Of a DNA stretch of 64,000 nt, positions 22,301 through 29,865 are shown piece after piece. A program made the translations under genes and the position numbers. The notes under the pieces are model-generated. The model saw only the letters and a list, made by a program, of their open reading frames with translations, was not told where the DNA came from and searched no databases. Each line of letters begins with the position of its first letter. The stretch's first letter is position 1. This DNA is from Meghimatium bilineatum (taxonomy: Eukaryota; Mollusca; Gastropoda; Stylommatophora; Philomycidae). The stretch covers positions 54,898,883-54,962,882 of the forward strand of contig CM067298.1 of the NCBI GenBank assembly GCA_034231615.1, written 5' to 3'.

Positions 22301-25101
22301 TAATATGAAGTTTATAAGTATTTATGTGGATGCGTATGAAGTAAGGTTGTGACCTAGTTAAATGTCAGTGAAGAGCTCAGAGCACGAAGTTCAAATGGTA
22401 TGTAGTGTCAAAAACAGCAAAGTGCAATGGAGACGGAGAGAGAAAACACATCCATGTAACCATATAAGGACAGCTGGAGAGGAGATGGGCACCACTAGCT
22501 TAACCTTTTGCCCACTGAAATACTACAATATATAATTACTGCAGGGAACTGTCGAAGGGGGAAGAAGCAGAGGAGGGCAAATAAAGGCATGGATAGACAA
22601 CATGAAGGAATGGACAGGACAAGATATTTCCACACTCATTCGCATTGCTGTGGATAGAATTAGCTGGAGGACTCTGTGTGTTGCAGCATCCACTGTGGTA
22701 CCTCTACGACCCTGAAGGGTTACGGGTTTATTGATTGATATAAATCAAATGTGTCTTAGTTCTGTTAATGAAGATTCCTTTACTACCAAAATAACACAAG
22801 GATTGTGTTATATAACTTCACATAATTAAATATATCTATCAACACCTATCATTTCCACACTCACAATTTTTAACTCATTTTAACACATGCTGAAATCATT
22901 AGATTAATCAATTCTTTTTCTTTCTGTATTCCTTAGTTGTGTGAGGATACCATATGAACCATCTGCTATATTATATCCCCAATTCACAGCCTCAGTCCCT
23001 GCAACCATTCTTTTACCTACTAGTAGGTAATTCCTATCACCCATTGACTAACTGTGGATGGTGTGTAACAACTGCTTTGTATGCATTATTGCCTCCTTGT
23101 TTCAGCAGGATCATGTCATATGTTTCCAGTGATGGATGGTATGGTGGTATCCTACGGTAAATTATGCTCAGTGGCATCTGTTCTGATGTCTGGTGGTACC
23201 CTACGGTAAATTATGCTCAGTGGCATCTGTTCTAATGTCTAAATCAGGGATTCTTTCTTGTGCATGCAGGATCTTTCAATTTAACATCTAAAGAAGCAAA
23301 TTTAATATCAAGAGTTTTCAGTGACCTACCTTGATACCAGTAATGTCAATGAGTGATTTTCCAAAAGCATTAGTGAGTTTCAAGTCTTTGGAAGGTGGAA
23401 TAAACTTTGGCATGTCCACTTCCATATATTCATCATTCTCATACTTAATGAAGTAGTTAGGTGGTTCCACTGCATATTGTTTGATTACCTGAGAGGTAAC
23501 CACACCTGATGCACTTTGAATCTTATTCTTCTTTATTGTTTTATCAGCTGCACCAATATGTCGTTTCCTGGCAATGCCCTTCAAATCATGTGTAGCATCC
23601 TTAAGGAATGTCTTTGTATAACTACTTTTGGTCACATTTGTTGTCTCCTGATTACTCTGTGCTATAGACAGCTTAGTTAAACCAGATTCAATAAATGGAG
23701 CTTTATCACTCCTCGAGTATGAAGAGTCAATCAATGGAGGTTGGCCTAATTTCAAACCAGAAGTAAAACCTGAGTCCAAACTTAAAGGTTTTATAGAAGA
23801 TGTGCCAACTGAAGACAAAAACTTTGATGATGTTAGTGACAAATTGGATTTTGTGGTCAAATTCAAATTTAATTTGGTTTGCAGACTTGAATTTGCTAAT
23901 AAAGGGTTGTTTAAGTTTGATGACAGCAAATTTGATCCAGATGAAAGAGATGAACTTGTGCCAACTGTTCCCTTAGAAAGAAATGTGGGTTCCCGTTTAG
24001 GTACATCACCTCCCTTCAAAATATGTCCACTTAAAAGACCTGCAATAATAAACAAGAAACTTAGTTACATGTGCATGAATCTTGAACATAATTTGCCAGA
24101 GAGAAACTATCTAAACAGAAACTATAAACCTACCTAAAATTACAATTATGACAAAAATACCATGATTAATAGAAAAAAATATAAAATGGGTAAACAAAAA
24201 TCACTTTCTAAACATCAATCAAGTGCCATGCTGAATGGCGTAGGTGATCATGTTTCTCCATCTCTTGTGTTATCAATAAGCTCAGTTGGTAAACTTCTAC
24301 CATGTCCCAATACTAGTCCATCTAGCAACTTTTCTCTTTGTCGTCCCCTATCTCTTCTCCTCTTGATCTTTCCAGTGGTTATTAAGTGTTCAAGTTGTGT
24401 TCTTCTCAGCACATGCCCTAGAAAACTTGACTGTCTGCCCCTAATGTTTGATATAATTGATTTTTTTACGCCAGCATCAATGAGAACCTCTGCATTAGTT
24501 TTCTTAACTGCCCATGGTATTTTCATCATTCTTATCAGAAACCACATCTCTGTAGCCTCTAATTCGCTTTTGTTTTTTTTCCATACAACAACCAAATAAC
24601 TAATGTCGACACATGGCATGCGTTGGCACATGCATACTACATACTAATAGTTGTTTGAGTGTTTTTGGTTCTTTCCTAGCAGATGTGCGATATAATGTGG
24701 GATGTGGAACGAAAGATAGCGGAATATAATATAAATGAGATGATGATATTCCTCCTTCGCAAGTGAAGATGAGTATAGCATGAAAAATAATAATTGCGAT
24801 GGGGAAAAAAATAAGTAAATTTTTTAAAAATTAAAAAAATTAAAAAAATAGTAAATGATCTCTTAGTAAAAAATCAGCTTGGCAACTAATTTAACAAAAG
24901 AAATCACACCTAAAAATGCTCAATGATTCCTATACCCTCAATAGGATTTGCAACAAACTATTTTGTACACATTTTTTAATGTATTAAAAATAAAATGCAC
25001 TCACTTGAGGTTAATGAAAGACCTACAGATGAACTTGTTTCTTTCTTGCCCCATTTCTCCAGAAGTGGATTCTGATTTGGAACTCTATTTTTGTCAGCCA
25101 T
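1398..25101 (-). CDS. TEP1: telomerase protein component 1-like protein, TROVE part (spliced, 12 exons)
   Basis: Homologues of this protein bind RNA through a TROVE domain, as subunits of telomerase and vault particles. Joining 25101-25005, 24039-23330, 21783-21649, 18737-18576, 16742-16646, 12746-12586, 10851-10718, 9968-9811, 7688-7579, 3745-3655, 2486-2373 and 1576-1402 gives one open frame of 714 codons plus two bases, with every splice phase matching. Residues 1-230 are a Ser/Leu/Asn-rich tail with no family match. Residues of about 235-620 are the TROVE domain, including LYSRKELNIRTTSNFLLA, LPSDWIEVAE, ETWETQLSLKGNKA and LPFMAMLRNLRNL. Residues 619-715 are Arg/Gly-rich. The start is supported by an in-frame TGA nine bases upstream. 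Known TEP1 proteins continue with a VWA-like domain, a NACHT ATPase and WD40 repeats; none of these is in the window. The end is ambiguous: AA|GTAAGA at 1402 is a good donor and also reads AAG TAA. Assignment to TEP1 rather than Ro60 rests on the motifs after the TROVE core. Confidence 0.88.
1402..1576 (-). CDS. TEP1: TEP1-like exon 12 (residues 657-714), last in window
   Basis: Acceptor TGCATTTTTCAG. It encodes RVMHKAGITRLSRGAVTVRS and ends PWWIMKKLKKEAKQGGAI plus AA. GTAAGA follows, but reading on gives Lys then stop (TAA, 1400-1398). The PWW-IM-KLKKE segment resembles the region before the VWA-like part of TEP1, favouring an internal exon. A variant poly(A) signal, ATTAAA, lies near 1277 and would favour termination. 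Confidence 0.75.
1858..2062 (-). repeat. old copy of the GAA-tailed SINE
   Basis: Diverged relative of the 2857-3136 SINE, keeping the pattern of aggatgta, gagaatttaatgca, a catcagcatt/gggtcactttgacc block and acacacaggc at its far end. Confidence 0.6.
2373..2486 (-). CDS. TEP1: TEP1-like exon 11 (residues 619-656)
   Basis: Acceptor CAACATTGCAG, donor GTAATT. It encodes a short linker and then RQRGRNRRGGLGVARG, an Arg/Gly-rich stretch of the kind that often contacts RNA. Its phases agree with exons 10 and 12. Confidence 0.8.
2844..3149 (-). mobile_element. GAA-tailed SINE with 13-bp target duplication
   Basis: The body at 2857-3136 is flanked by AAAAACCAATCTT at 2844-2856 and 3137-3149. On the minus strand it runs from the GCCGGGGCCCGAAAGGTG head, through GACACATCCGACTTC (as seen on plus), to a (GAA)n tail. 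It is the best-preserved copy of the commonest repeat in the window. No clear tRNA A/B box was found in it, so the polymerase III origin is inferred. Confidence 0.85.
3421..3455. repeat. (GGTAAA)n microsatellite
   Basis: Five or so imperfect copies of aggtaa. The complementary string ends the SINE at 13627-13930, so this may be the surviving tail of such an element. Confidence 0.7.
3655..3745 (-). CDS. TEP1: TEP1-like exon 10 (residues 589-618)
   Basis: Acceptor TTTATCAACAG, donor GTGAGT. It encodes KSVVNSKQFPFRFFSAYAAL and TDLEEKYEQN; the Ser-(Lys/Arg)-Gln-Phe-Pro-Phe-Arg-Phe element closes the TROVE domain. Confidence 0.92.
3746..5257. other. TEP1-like intron, unassigned
   Basis: No exon or known repeat was recognised. 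Poly-C at about 4427-4436 and poly-G at about 4541-4554 mark two short blocks that share the text ctctatacatctgc, suggesting a diverged local duplication. Confidence 0.5.
5258..5515 (-). mobile_element. GAA-tailed SINE
   Basis: Same family and orientation as 2857-3136: cctgcagattagcagatgta, gatatctgcacctttcagcc, then the accc/tcttagtcacc block and gcaacacatg. No clear target duplication was seen. Confidence 0.8.
5771..5790. repeat. (CA)n microsatellite
   Basis: About nine to ten CA units. Confidence 0.9.
6065..6612 (+). mobile_element. LINE 3' fragment (reverse transcriptase C-terminus), family A
   Basis: A broken frame reads LYGCESWK, IRQRRWTYISHALKMNS and GVRRGRP, the post-catalytic part of a LINE reverse transcriptase. 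The 3' end is GGCCCTGGAGGAATATAACATAAC. Family A also occurs at 14103-14379 and 62663-62972; all three end at the same 3' point, as expected of 5'-truncated copies. Confidence 0.8.
6613..7578. other. TEP1-like intron, unassigned
   Basis: Fragments of open frame on the plus strand near 6870-6960 and 7160-7330 look like a decayed transposase or LINE, but no family could be named. Confidence 0.35.
7579..7688 (-). CDS. TEP1: TEP1-like exon 9 (residues 552-588)
   Basis: Acceptor TTTCTACAG, donor GTAATT. It encodes DHKKLPFMAMLRNLRNLIKA and GISAKHHNNILKRLTDK, the strongest conserved block of TROVE proteins. Confidence 0.93.
7689..8974. other. TEP1-like intron, unassigned
   Basis: No exon recognised. 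Scattered broken frames from about 8480 to 8900 may be remains of a DNA transposon, but I could not identify it. Confidence 0.35.
8975..9075 (+). repeat. interspersed repeat paired with 10115-10215
   Basis: Both copies carry acattcagta, ccattt, atttccat, aacaattata, ggtat and aaataccctc in the same order and orientation. About 100 bases are alignable. The family is unknown. Confidence 0.7.
9275..9545 (-). mobile_element. GAA-tailed SINE
   Basis: Same family and orientation as 2857-3136, with recognisable cctgcagattag, gatatctgtgac, acatccaacttcagcatgg and caacacaccggc blocks. Confidence 0.8.
9811..9968 (-). CDS. TEP1: TEP1-like exon 8 (residues 499-551)
   Basis: The acceptor is weak (TTATTGTTAAG) but its phase fits both neighbours; donor GTGAGT. 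It encodes YPKTPEEFYKSRLPGAWEAE, AGKRMKLP and ETWETQLSLKGNKAKTWEDL, motifs diagnostic of TEP1 over Ro60. Confidence 0.9.
10115..10215 (+). repeat. interspersed repeat paired with 8975-9075
   Basis: Second copy of the unclassified 100-bp repeat. It is followed immediately by a SINE of the second GAA-tailed type. Confidence 0.7.
10220..10382 (+). mobile_element. short GAA-tailed SINE, subtype B
   Basis: It runs gatgtgtgcaaatcaaattg, gcaaataaaacggcgaca, ctctggactacatcatgct and ends gagaatgaacactgaagaa. It shares its 3' half with the longer SINE but differs in the 5' half. Other copies lie at 39126-39270, 56700-56835 and 58915-58990. Confidence 0.75.
10718..10851 (-). CDS. TEP1: TEP1-like exon 7 (residues 455-498)
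   Basis: Acceptor TTTTTTAG, donor GTAAGT. It encodes MTSISYDEKENAQ and then the conserved FTIKQLIRKLHIREPVEHVM, matching the second half of TEP1-type TROVE domains. Confidence 0.9.
11325..11560 (+). mobile_element. tRNA-headed SINE, copy 1
   Basis: The head gcggtagcctaggtcatag (A-box-like) and ggtttgaaacc (B-box-like) mimic a tRNA promoter. The body carries a tgctgagacggcacagaatg stretch that differs from the copy at 13627. Confidence 0.65.
11561..12585. other. TEP1-like intron, mostly unassigned
   Basis: Around 12000-12240 are short plus-strand pieces that also occur in the LINE remnants at 35520-35560 (ccagaacgttgtcttc) and 38970-39050 (cgtttgcatatcttatttct), so this is probably decayed minus-strand LINE reverse transcriptase. 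Confidence 0.5.
12586..12746 (-). CDS. TEP1: TEP1-like exon 6 (residues 401-454)
   Basis: Acceptor TTTATCTACAG, donor GTGTGT. It encodes AKYNKENFGKKKKAKAKKT followed by an acidic/serine run (FESDTSDSEGEAEKQ). This is the variable, charged loop inside the TROVE domain, here lysine-rich and possibly a nuclear localisation signal. Confidence 0.88.
12985..13202 (-). mobile_element. tRNA-derived SINE
   Basis: On the minus strand the head reads AGGCGCAGTGGTTAGTGCGC (A box) and then GGGTTCATTCC (B box), a clear tRNA-like promoter. The body (about 13000-13110) carries cccggattaatccggtaccc. The head does not fold into a full cloverleaf by eye, so I do not call a tRNA gene. Confidence 0.75.
13627..13930 (+). 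mobile_element. tRNA-headed SINE, copy 2, fuller length
   Basis: The head is tggtagcctagtagatagtg with a ggtttgaaacc B box. The body contains cagtcagtcgactcagctgt and ggggaggtaaaaacagcaag. It ends in a cctttacctttatt tail. The shared head and different body relative to 11325-11560 suggest two SINE subfamilies. Confidence 0.7.
14103..14379 (-). mobile_element. LINE 3' tail, family A, with 12-bp target duplication
   Basis: Encodes NSLRIPQQSLYWVPPGVRRR and further residues to the LINE C-terminus. Flanked by CCATTTATTATT at 14103-14114 and 14368-14379; the last three bases of the truncated element overlap the duplication. Nearly the same sequence lies at 62700-62966, so the two are recent relatives. 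Confidence 0.85.
14400..15030. other. TEP1-like intron, unassigned
   Basis: AT-rich sequence with no recognised feature. Confidence 0.5.
15035..16110 (-). mobile_element. LINE fragment, family B (RT to 3' end)
   Basis: On the minus strand, from 16092, it encodes FIDYSKAIDMVKHSEIIKLL and VGQGCVMSHDLFSLYTDYIM, both conserved reverse-transcriptase motifs (the palm Asp in the first and the LSP-like block in the second). Toward 15035 it runs into the C-terminal cys/arg-rich tail and a gcatgacacttgata end. Related tails lie at 24210-24590, 34700-35200 and 58260-58525. Confidence 0.8.
16111..16645. other. TEP1-like intron, unassigned
   Basis: AT-rich, with no recognised feature. Confidence 0.5.
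16646..16742 (-). CDS. TEP1: TEP1-like exon 5 (residues 369-400)
   Basis: Acceptor TTTTGACAG, donor GTAAGA. It encodes LPAALRKAMITKFPEFDKYQ, matching the TROVE motif in which Leu-Arg-Lys-Ala is followed by a Phe-Asp-(Lys/Glu)-Tyr-Gln element. Confidence 0.92.
16848..16965 (-). repeat. SINE subtype B fragment
   Basis: Contains aggacaatggttctactaga, gtaatccagagaatagaaat and tgacacatccaac in the order expected of a reversed subtype B copy. Confidence 0.65.
17384..17640 (+). mobile_element. LINE 3' tail, family C
   Basis: Encodes PRKQWIENIKIALNKHELNA and LALERQFKLP, matching the C-terminus at 35890-36135 (minus). It ends near gacagacaataaacaac, like that copy. Confidence 0.75.
17725..18035 (-). 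mobile_element. RNase H-type LINE, extreme 3' end
   Basis: The minus strand reads KIGNTAMCTCGQAAQSAKHI and LQEC, the C-terminal cysteine motif found after RNase H in I/R1-like LINEs, and ends with a GAA-rich tail (ttcttcttcttc on plus). Confidence 0.7.
18240..18500 (+). mobile_element. GAA-tailed SINE, forward copy
   Basis: The head is gccggggtctgaaaag, the middle aagccatgctgaagttggat, and the end ctaatctgcaggagtttaag followed by gcagaagagg. It is the same family as 2857-3136 in the opposite orientation. Confidence 0.8.
18576..18737 (-). CDS. TEP1: TEP1-like exon 4 (residues 315-368)
   Basis: Acceptor CACTTCCAG, donor GTAATT, phase 0 at both ends. It encodes the best conserved TROVE segment: VALYSRKELNIRTTSNFLLA, then FIKKYF and LPSDWIEVAEIFQ. 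Confidence 0.92.
19370..19570 (+). mobile_element. LINE RT C-terminal fragment, family D
   Basis: Encodes LVLSILLYECESWTLIVDTE and RRIQAFEKKCYRQLLEISY. Family D (RTE-like by motif) also occurs at 32445-32720, 33160-33350 and 39400-40680. Confidence 0.75.
19571..19665 (+). mobile_element. short family C LINE tail joined to family D
   Basis: The sequence switches abruptly to LELQSPLRLTARVDHKP, the family C terminus, and ends gacaatagacaatag. This indicates a heavily 5'-truncated insertion. Confidence 0.65.
19770..19960 (+). mobile_element. LINE 3' tail, family D
   Basis: Contains ggattgacaacatcaaagaa, aaatggctgaggatagag and acccctacgaccctgacagg, shared with 22540-22742, 33200-33350 and, inverted, 52388-52744. 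It probably continues 19370-19570 across the family C insertion. Confidence 0.75.
19985..20860 (-). mobile_element. RNase H-type LINE, 3' third
   Basis: From 20850 down the minus strand shows broken pieces of an RNase H domain, including PGHSQIRKNEIADQLAKLA (the late catalytic His and Asp block), then HNRLKQHMYGKFGICDT and EHIL-NCPLY, the C-terminal zinc-binding element. The frame is broken in several places. Confidence 0.75.
20861..21640. other. TEP1-like intron, unassigned
   Basis: No recognised feature. Confidence 0.45.
21649..21783 (-). CDS. TEP1: TEP1-like exon 3 (residues 270-314)
   Basis: Acceptor GATTTCAG, donor GTAAAA, phase 0 at both ends. It encodes the first TROVE helices, from RGLINCISASLISQ to VSTYDPEFILK; the DPEF-IL pattern is typical of TROVE proteins. 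Confidence 0.9.
21784..22535. other. TEP1-like intron, unassigned
   Basis: No recognised feature. Broken frames only. Confidence 0.45.
22540..22742 (+). mobile_element. LINE 3' tail, family D
   Basis: Contains ggaactgtcgaagggggaag, atggatagacaacatgaagg and ctacgaccctgaagggttac, and ends in a ttgattgat tail. The same tail, inverted, is at 52388-52744. Confidence 0.8.
23142..23239. repeat. 49-bp tandem duplication
   Basis: Units 23142-23190 and 23191-23239 differ at two positions (tatc/tacc and ctgatg/ctaatg). They lie in the intron 91 bases beyond TEP1-like exon 2. Confidence 0.95.
23330..24039 (-). CDS. TEP1: TEP1-like exon 2 (residues 33-269)
   Basis: The acceptor TTTATTATTGCAG precedes 24039 and the donor is GTAGGT. 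The first two-thirds is a low-complexity Ser/Leu/Asn/Thr run. The last 60 residues (PPNYFIKYENDEYMEVD and onward to DITGIK) lead into the TROVE domain. At 710 bases it is by far the longest exon, and its N-terminal part has no counterpart that I know in vertebrate TEP1. Confidence 0.88.
24205..24595 (-). mobile_element. LINE 3' tail, family B
   Basis: Encodes ELEATEMWFLIRMMKIPWAV, VKKSIISNI, FLGHVLRRTQLEHLITTGKI and RRDRGRQREKLLDG. It is highly similar to the plus-strand copy at 34700-35200, so both are relatively young. The 3' terminus gives gccatgctg then cacttgattga (minus). Confidence 0.85.
24730..24812 (+). repeat. short interspersed repeat paired with 46225-46310
   Basis: Shares gatgatattcctccttcgca, agtgaagatgagtatagcat and gaaa followed by aattgcgat with the other copy. 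The family is unknown but it has SINE-3'-end character. Confidence 0.65.
25005..25101 (-). CDS. TEP1: TEP1-like exon 1 (residues 1-32)
   Basis: The ATG at 25101-25099 sits in an AAGCATGG context with TGA in frame just upstream. The exon encodes MADKNRVPNQNPLLEKWGKK and twelve more residues, ending TCA A before the donor GTGAGT. A pyrimidine-rich stretch ending in AAAG lies about 14 bases upstream, so a 5' UTR intron is possible. Confidence 0.85.
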
Positions 25102-25384
25102 GCTTGTTCAGTCCTCTTTAATCATAAAAAATAAAATTTGGGGTGAAAAAATTAACACTGTATAGCAACTATAACATATCATATAACAATGTTTGTTGAC
25201 TGGACACGAACAAAGACATCAGAGGTATACAACATTTTTAGATCAGCATGCTAAATTCAGGTTAGCCAGGATGGGACGTGGCCACATCTGGTGGATTGAA
25301 TGTCTGAAAAGATTCTTTTTTTTTTTTATTAATCTCATTATCTTTTTATCTTCTTCATTTGCATTCAAACTTACACAGTGGTGA

Positions 25385-25610
25385 CTCAAACAGGAAGCAC
25401 TCAACCCCAGACTACACAGACTACAAGTACTGCCATAAAGTTTTTCAAGTAAGGAGACAGAGCATGTTCAAGTACTTTCCAATTTTTATCATATGTTGGG
25501 CACGACTGCAACAAGTGTGCAGCTGATATAGGGCTGGTACCACAGGTGTAAAAAGTTGTGTGATCAGTGTCAAAGCACTTGTCGACTTTAATATTAATCA
25601 TTTTTCAAGG
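25385..25610 (-). mobile_element. RNase H-type LINE, 3' end fragment
   Basis: The minus strand encodes TFYTCGTSPISAAHLLQSCP and TYD, the cysteine/histidine element that ends R1/I-like LINE proteins. Confidence 0.75.
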
Positions 25611-25639
25611 ACTTTCTCAAAGAGTCTCTAAAAAATTTC

Positions 25640-25835
25640 ACTATTGATGACACATCCTGAGAGTCTGTCGTTCAGAATCGCTGAAAAGACAGAACAAAAG
25701 ACACCCAATTCTGATCATACATATCCCAAATGTAGCAGGGGATTCTATGCCAGGATTAGACTTTTCAGTCATCTCTGCACACACCAGAGAGATGCAACAA
25801 CACAAGTCTGAAACTGTTATCATACCAAAAGACAC
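25640..25835 (+). mobile_element. LINE C-terminal zinc-finger fragment
   Basis: One frame reads SDHTYPKCSRGFYARIRLFS then HLCTH, a C2H2-like finger seen at the C-terminus of CR1/L2-type LINE proteins. It is isolated from any other part of such an element. Confidence 0.55.
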
Positions 25836-26189
25836 TCTCTTACCAAATCTCTTTGTTGTTCATTCTGAGTACTTATTGCACTCATATTACATATTTTACG
25901 TAATTATCTCCTCTTTGTCTTTATTTACTTTTATGTATTTTACTTCATGTAAGCAATATACATTTGTGTTTCTATATTTTGTGAGCTCTCTTGGGTCAAT
26001 GCTTATAGTAATTATAAACCAGCCCAGTGGGCTATTAAAAATGACTTGATGTGATAGATTTGTCCCACTGGTAACATTTTTCCTACTCCTGACTTACATC
26101 AAGAACTGTAAGTCACAAATAATTAACACACCAAATTTGTCTCAACTTTCTTGCAACACTGAATATCAACTGTCAATAACATATTTCCG

Positions 26190-26310
26190 CATGCAGAATT
26201 TCTGCGGATCTCACTAATGACCCACTAGACCACCCATGCTGCAGAGAACCTTAGTAGATGACAAGCCTGTCTATTGAGGTCACTTCTTATGGAAGCATGT
26301 CGTCTATACA
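26190..26310 (+). repeat. interspersed repeat paired with 32735-32870
   Basis: Shares gcggatctcacta, gcagagaaccttagtagatg and catgtcgtctatacaat with the other copy, with small gaps. The family is unknown. Confidence 0.7.
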
Positions 26311-27924
26311 ATTATGCTTTTCATGCTTTGATATTTATGATTATGCATGCACCCTCTGTGGTTGGCATAGAGCCAGAGATGTACTACACAGCACTGGGGA
26401 GAGGGAGACTTTACACAGTTTTGACAAAAGTGCAATGCCTCAAAATATGACAAGCCATTTGCATTGAACATGTGGTTATGTGCCCTATAGAGAAGTTTGG
26501 CACAACCAGTAGACAATTGATGTACTTGTAACGTGTACTTTTACAGTAATTACTAAAATAGTTGCATCTAGAGGATATAGGTCTATTGGTTCTGAAGAAA
26601 TGATTAGCCAATAATCTTTACATTAAAAATTGTAGTGTAAATAAAGAAAAATTACAATAGGATTGAATAGGGCTTATTTGTGTTGTATTCTAGAAACACA
26701 AAGTGATAATGCTGAAGATGATACAGATATGTTTACTAAAAGCTACTAAATAAATACAAATAATGAATTTAAATGATGAGATAATTAAAAAAAAAAATGA
26801 CATTGCAACCACAGTATGAAATACAACACAAACAAAAATACTGAATTAAAAATAAACTAGAATTTCCTCTAGAAACAAAAGTAAGTCTTGTCATGGATCC
26901 ACCAGTCACTTAGCATCAGCTCTAATCAACCTACTTGCACGCAATTACCAAACAAAAATATTTAGAGTATGAACAAGACAGGACAAAGTCTACTTAATCA
27001 CCACCGAAACAGAATCAACAATAAAAATAATTCAAAATATAAACACTACCAACACATTAGCAAGACAGTAAAATAAGACTGCCCTGTCCTGCTCTACAAG
27101 ATATAAGAAAAGTCCTTCTATCCAAAAAGTCCAAGCATTGAGAATATTCTATACAGCAAGCCTTAACAATTGAAAAGAATAGTACAGCATGAAAGGTTTT
27201 TTGTTGTAAAGACATGTTATCTAGTGTTTTGCATGATACCATGGTTGTGCACCTTCAGCCTGGTATCTTCAATTTCAGCACCAGTGCTTACTTGGGCAGG
27301 ACTATGGTACTGCTCGATGTCAGAAATGCCCCAACCAATCTTAGCTTCCAGGCTCAGTTGGTTGAAATAAGCCCCATTATCCACTTCAAGGCATTGGCCT
27401 CGATGGGGACAGTATGAAGTTCCAGTCAATTGTACTTAGGAGATGATGAGATCTTATTTTATAAAACTCCTAAATTGCTTTGTTGTAATTCCATTTTGGT
27501 TGTCTTTTAACAAGCCCGTAGATATGGGGTAGGCAGGGAGGGGATGGTATTTCCAAACCCTTCCCATAGCAAATCAGGTAAAAAATTTAGACAACTAGGA
27601 ATTCGAATATAAGGCAGTAAAACCCTCCCTTAATGATTCTCCATAAAAAGGTCATCAAATTTCATATGAAAAAACAGGAATTTCCATACCAAACTGAATG
27701 AATGACCTTTACTTTTAGATAAAACCCTCTACTTAATGGAAATGTACCTATGGCCCTGCTTTTAACTTTAGCTGTAATTTTATCCAAGGTGATGGTTAAG
27801 AGGATGGATATGAGGTCACTTTCAATGTCATCTAGTACTATCCATCCACACTGGTCAAGCAGATTTCCAGATATAAGTGTTAAATCTGGCTTGCAAAAGA
27901 CAAGTAGGAAGGACCTATAATAAG
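26311..27924. other. intergenic DNA, unassigned
   Basis: Broken frames on both strands near 27050-27430 may derive from a LINE reverse transcriptase, but no diagnostic motif was found. Nothing else was recognised. Confidence 0.4.
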
Positions 27925-28699
27925 TATGGTGCGTTCATAAATAGTTGTCCACCGATATTGTCTATTTTTTCAGTAATTACTTAGCGTATAGGCTTCATAT
28001 TTTGCATGAGTGCATTATTTTATAACCACATTACAGATTTATGATTTATTATTTTCTAGATTGAATGGATTTATCGCAGAATGTTGATTTTAAGGTAGCA
28101 ATATTTTTCTCTTTATAGTCATAAAAGTAGACTGAATTACAGTAAAATTTCCATATAATTTTTTCAGTGAGGAAAAATTGTGTCATTTATTGATTGTTGT
28201 TTTTGCTCTCCAATTATTCACTGGCTGTTAGGCAAAGTGTGAATGTACTAGACAATTAAAAACATGATGAAATACAAAGATGTCATCATTTATTAAATTA
28301 TATTGTCATGAAATGTCTTTAGTGCACATCTTCATGCATCAAATAGCACAATCTTAGAACATAAATTACTATTTACATGTGTGCCACATTAAGTAAGCAT
28401 TTTTTTTAGAATTCATAGTTTATTATATTAAAATAATGGCAGAATGTCATTTTCCTCAAAGGTGTAACTCATATTGACATGTTTTTATTGTGATGTCTTC
28501 AACATGTTTTTGTAAATAATTACAGGTTATCATAATGCAGCATTTACAACTATAATATAACCATGTCTTTGAAAGTTAAATTCGTTACACTGAAAAGTAT
28601 GACTGAGATTGTACAAATATTTTTCACAAGAAGTGCAACACTGTACTCTATTTCATAGTATTTCTACGGGCTCAAAATAAAACATGTTGTAGATAATTT

Positions 28700-29740
28700 C
28701 AATGAAGAAAATAATTAAGAAAGAAATTCAGACTTTTGGATTGCAAAAAAGCATTGACATTAAAGACATTGAAAATGTATATAGAAAAGAACATAGACAT
28801 TCACATTTATAAAACTAAATTATGGAAATCTGTAAGGGGTGCCGGTTTTACGTTTCGGAAATATACATGTAGCAGAAGTATAATTTGTGAGAAAGCCACA
28901 TTTAGTAACTATGTGAAGTAAATATCTGAGACAATTTAGGGAGATGTGTAAAGAAAATTATGATATTATATATACAGATGAAACATGGATAAACGCTCAC
29001 CATACTAATGAAAAGTAATGGCAATCTGTAGATGGAGCTATTAAATGATATGTACAAAGCAGCAACGGTCGAAGATTAATAATAGCACATGCAGGTAGCA
29101 GACCAAATGTTCTTTTGAGGTATGGTGAACTCATTTTCATTTCCAAATCTACCAATAATTGAGACTACCAAGCTGAGATGAATAGTAATATATTTAGAGA
29201 GTGGATAGAAATGATTGTACTTCTATCATTAGATAGACCCTCCTGTCTAGTTATGGACAACACTTCTTAACATAATGGTGTTGCATGTAAAGATAAGATT
29301 CCTACAACCTCATCTACTAAGGAAGAGATTAACATATGGCTTAGAAAAAAACATTCAATTTACTGAACTGCACTTGAAACCAGAGTTACTGTTATTGGTA
29401 AAGAATGCACACAGAGCGAAGACTTTCTACATTGATAAAATTATAGAGGAGCATAGACATAGATGTATAAGATTACCACCGTACCATTCACATTTAAATC
29501 CAATAGAATTTGTTTGGCTAAAATTAAGGGAGCAGTGGTAAAGGAAAATAAAACCTTCAAACTAAATTATGTTCAGAAAATTGCATATACTATGCTCTCC
29601 ATCATTGACAATGAATTCTGGATAAAATTTGAGGAACATAAATTGAAAGTGGAAGAAGAATATTGGCAGAAAGATGGTTTATGCTTCGTTCAACCAAATA
29701 CAGTTATCGATCTTTACAATTCATCGGATTATAAATAGAA
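28700..29740 (+). pseudogene. IS630/Tc1-type transposase, disrupted
   Basis: The cut-and-paste transposase of the surrounding element. Readable parts in order are: KSVRGAGFTFRKYTCSRS (upstream DNA-binding side), REMCKENYDIIYTDETWINA (first catalytic Asp), GRRLIIAHAGSRPNV, EMNSNIFREWIEM, VMDNTS (second Asp, followed by a stop where the family has Tyr-His), KEEINIWLRKKHS, LKPELLLLVKNAHRAKTFYI, EHRHRCIRLPPYHSHLNPIE (catalytic Glu) and a C-terminal tail WIKFEEHKLKVEEEYW. At least three stops and one or more frameshifts are visible. Confidence 0.85.
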
Positions 29741-29744
29741 CAAT

Positions 29745-29865
29745 AAAGGAAGAATTTTATGATAACATTAATGATATTATAAACAACAAAAACACAAAAG
29801 AAAACCTATTCATATTAGAAGATTTAAATGCACACTTGGGACCAGAAAGATATAAAAAATAAACA
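29745..29865 (+). mobile_element. LINE endonuclease fragment inside the transposon
   Basis: Encodes FYDNINDIINNKNTKENLFI and LEDLNAHLG, the beta-strand that normally carries Gly-Asp-Leu-Asn-Ala in LINE AP-type endonucleases (Glu replaces the Gly). A related piece is at 61005-61195. Confidence 0.6.

Noticed and set aside
23802-24137. 111-codon plus-strand ORF
   Set aside because: Antisense shadow of TEP1-like exon 2, which has matched splice sites and phase.
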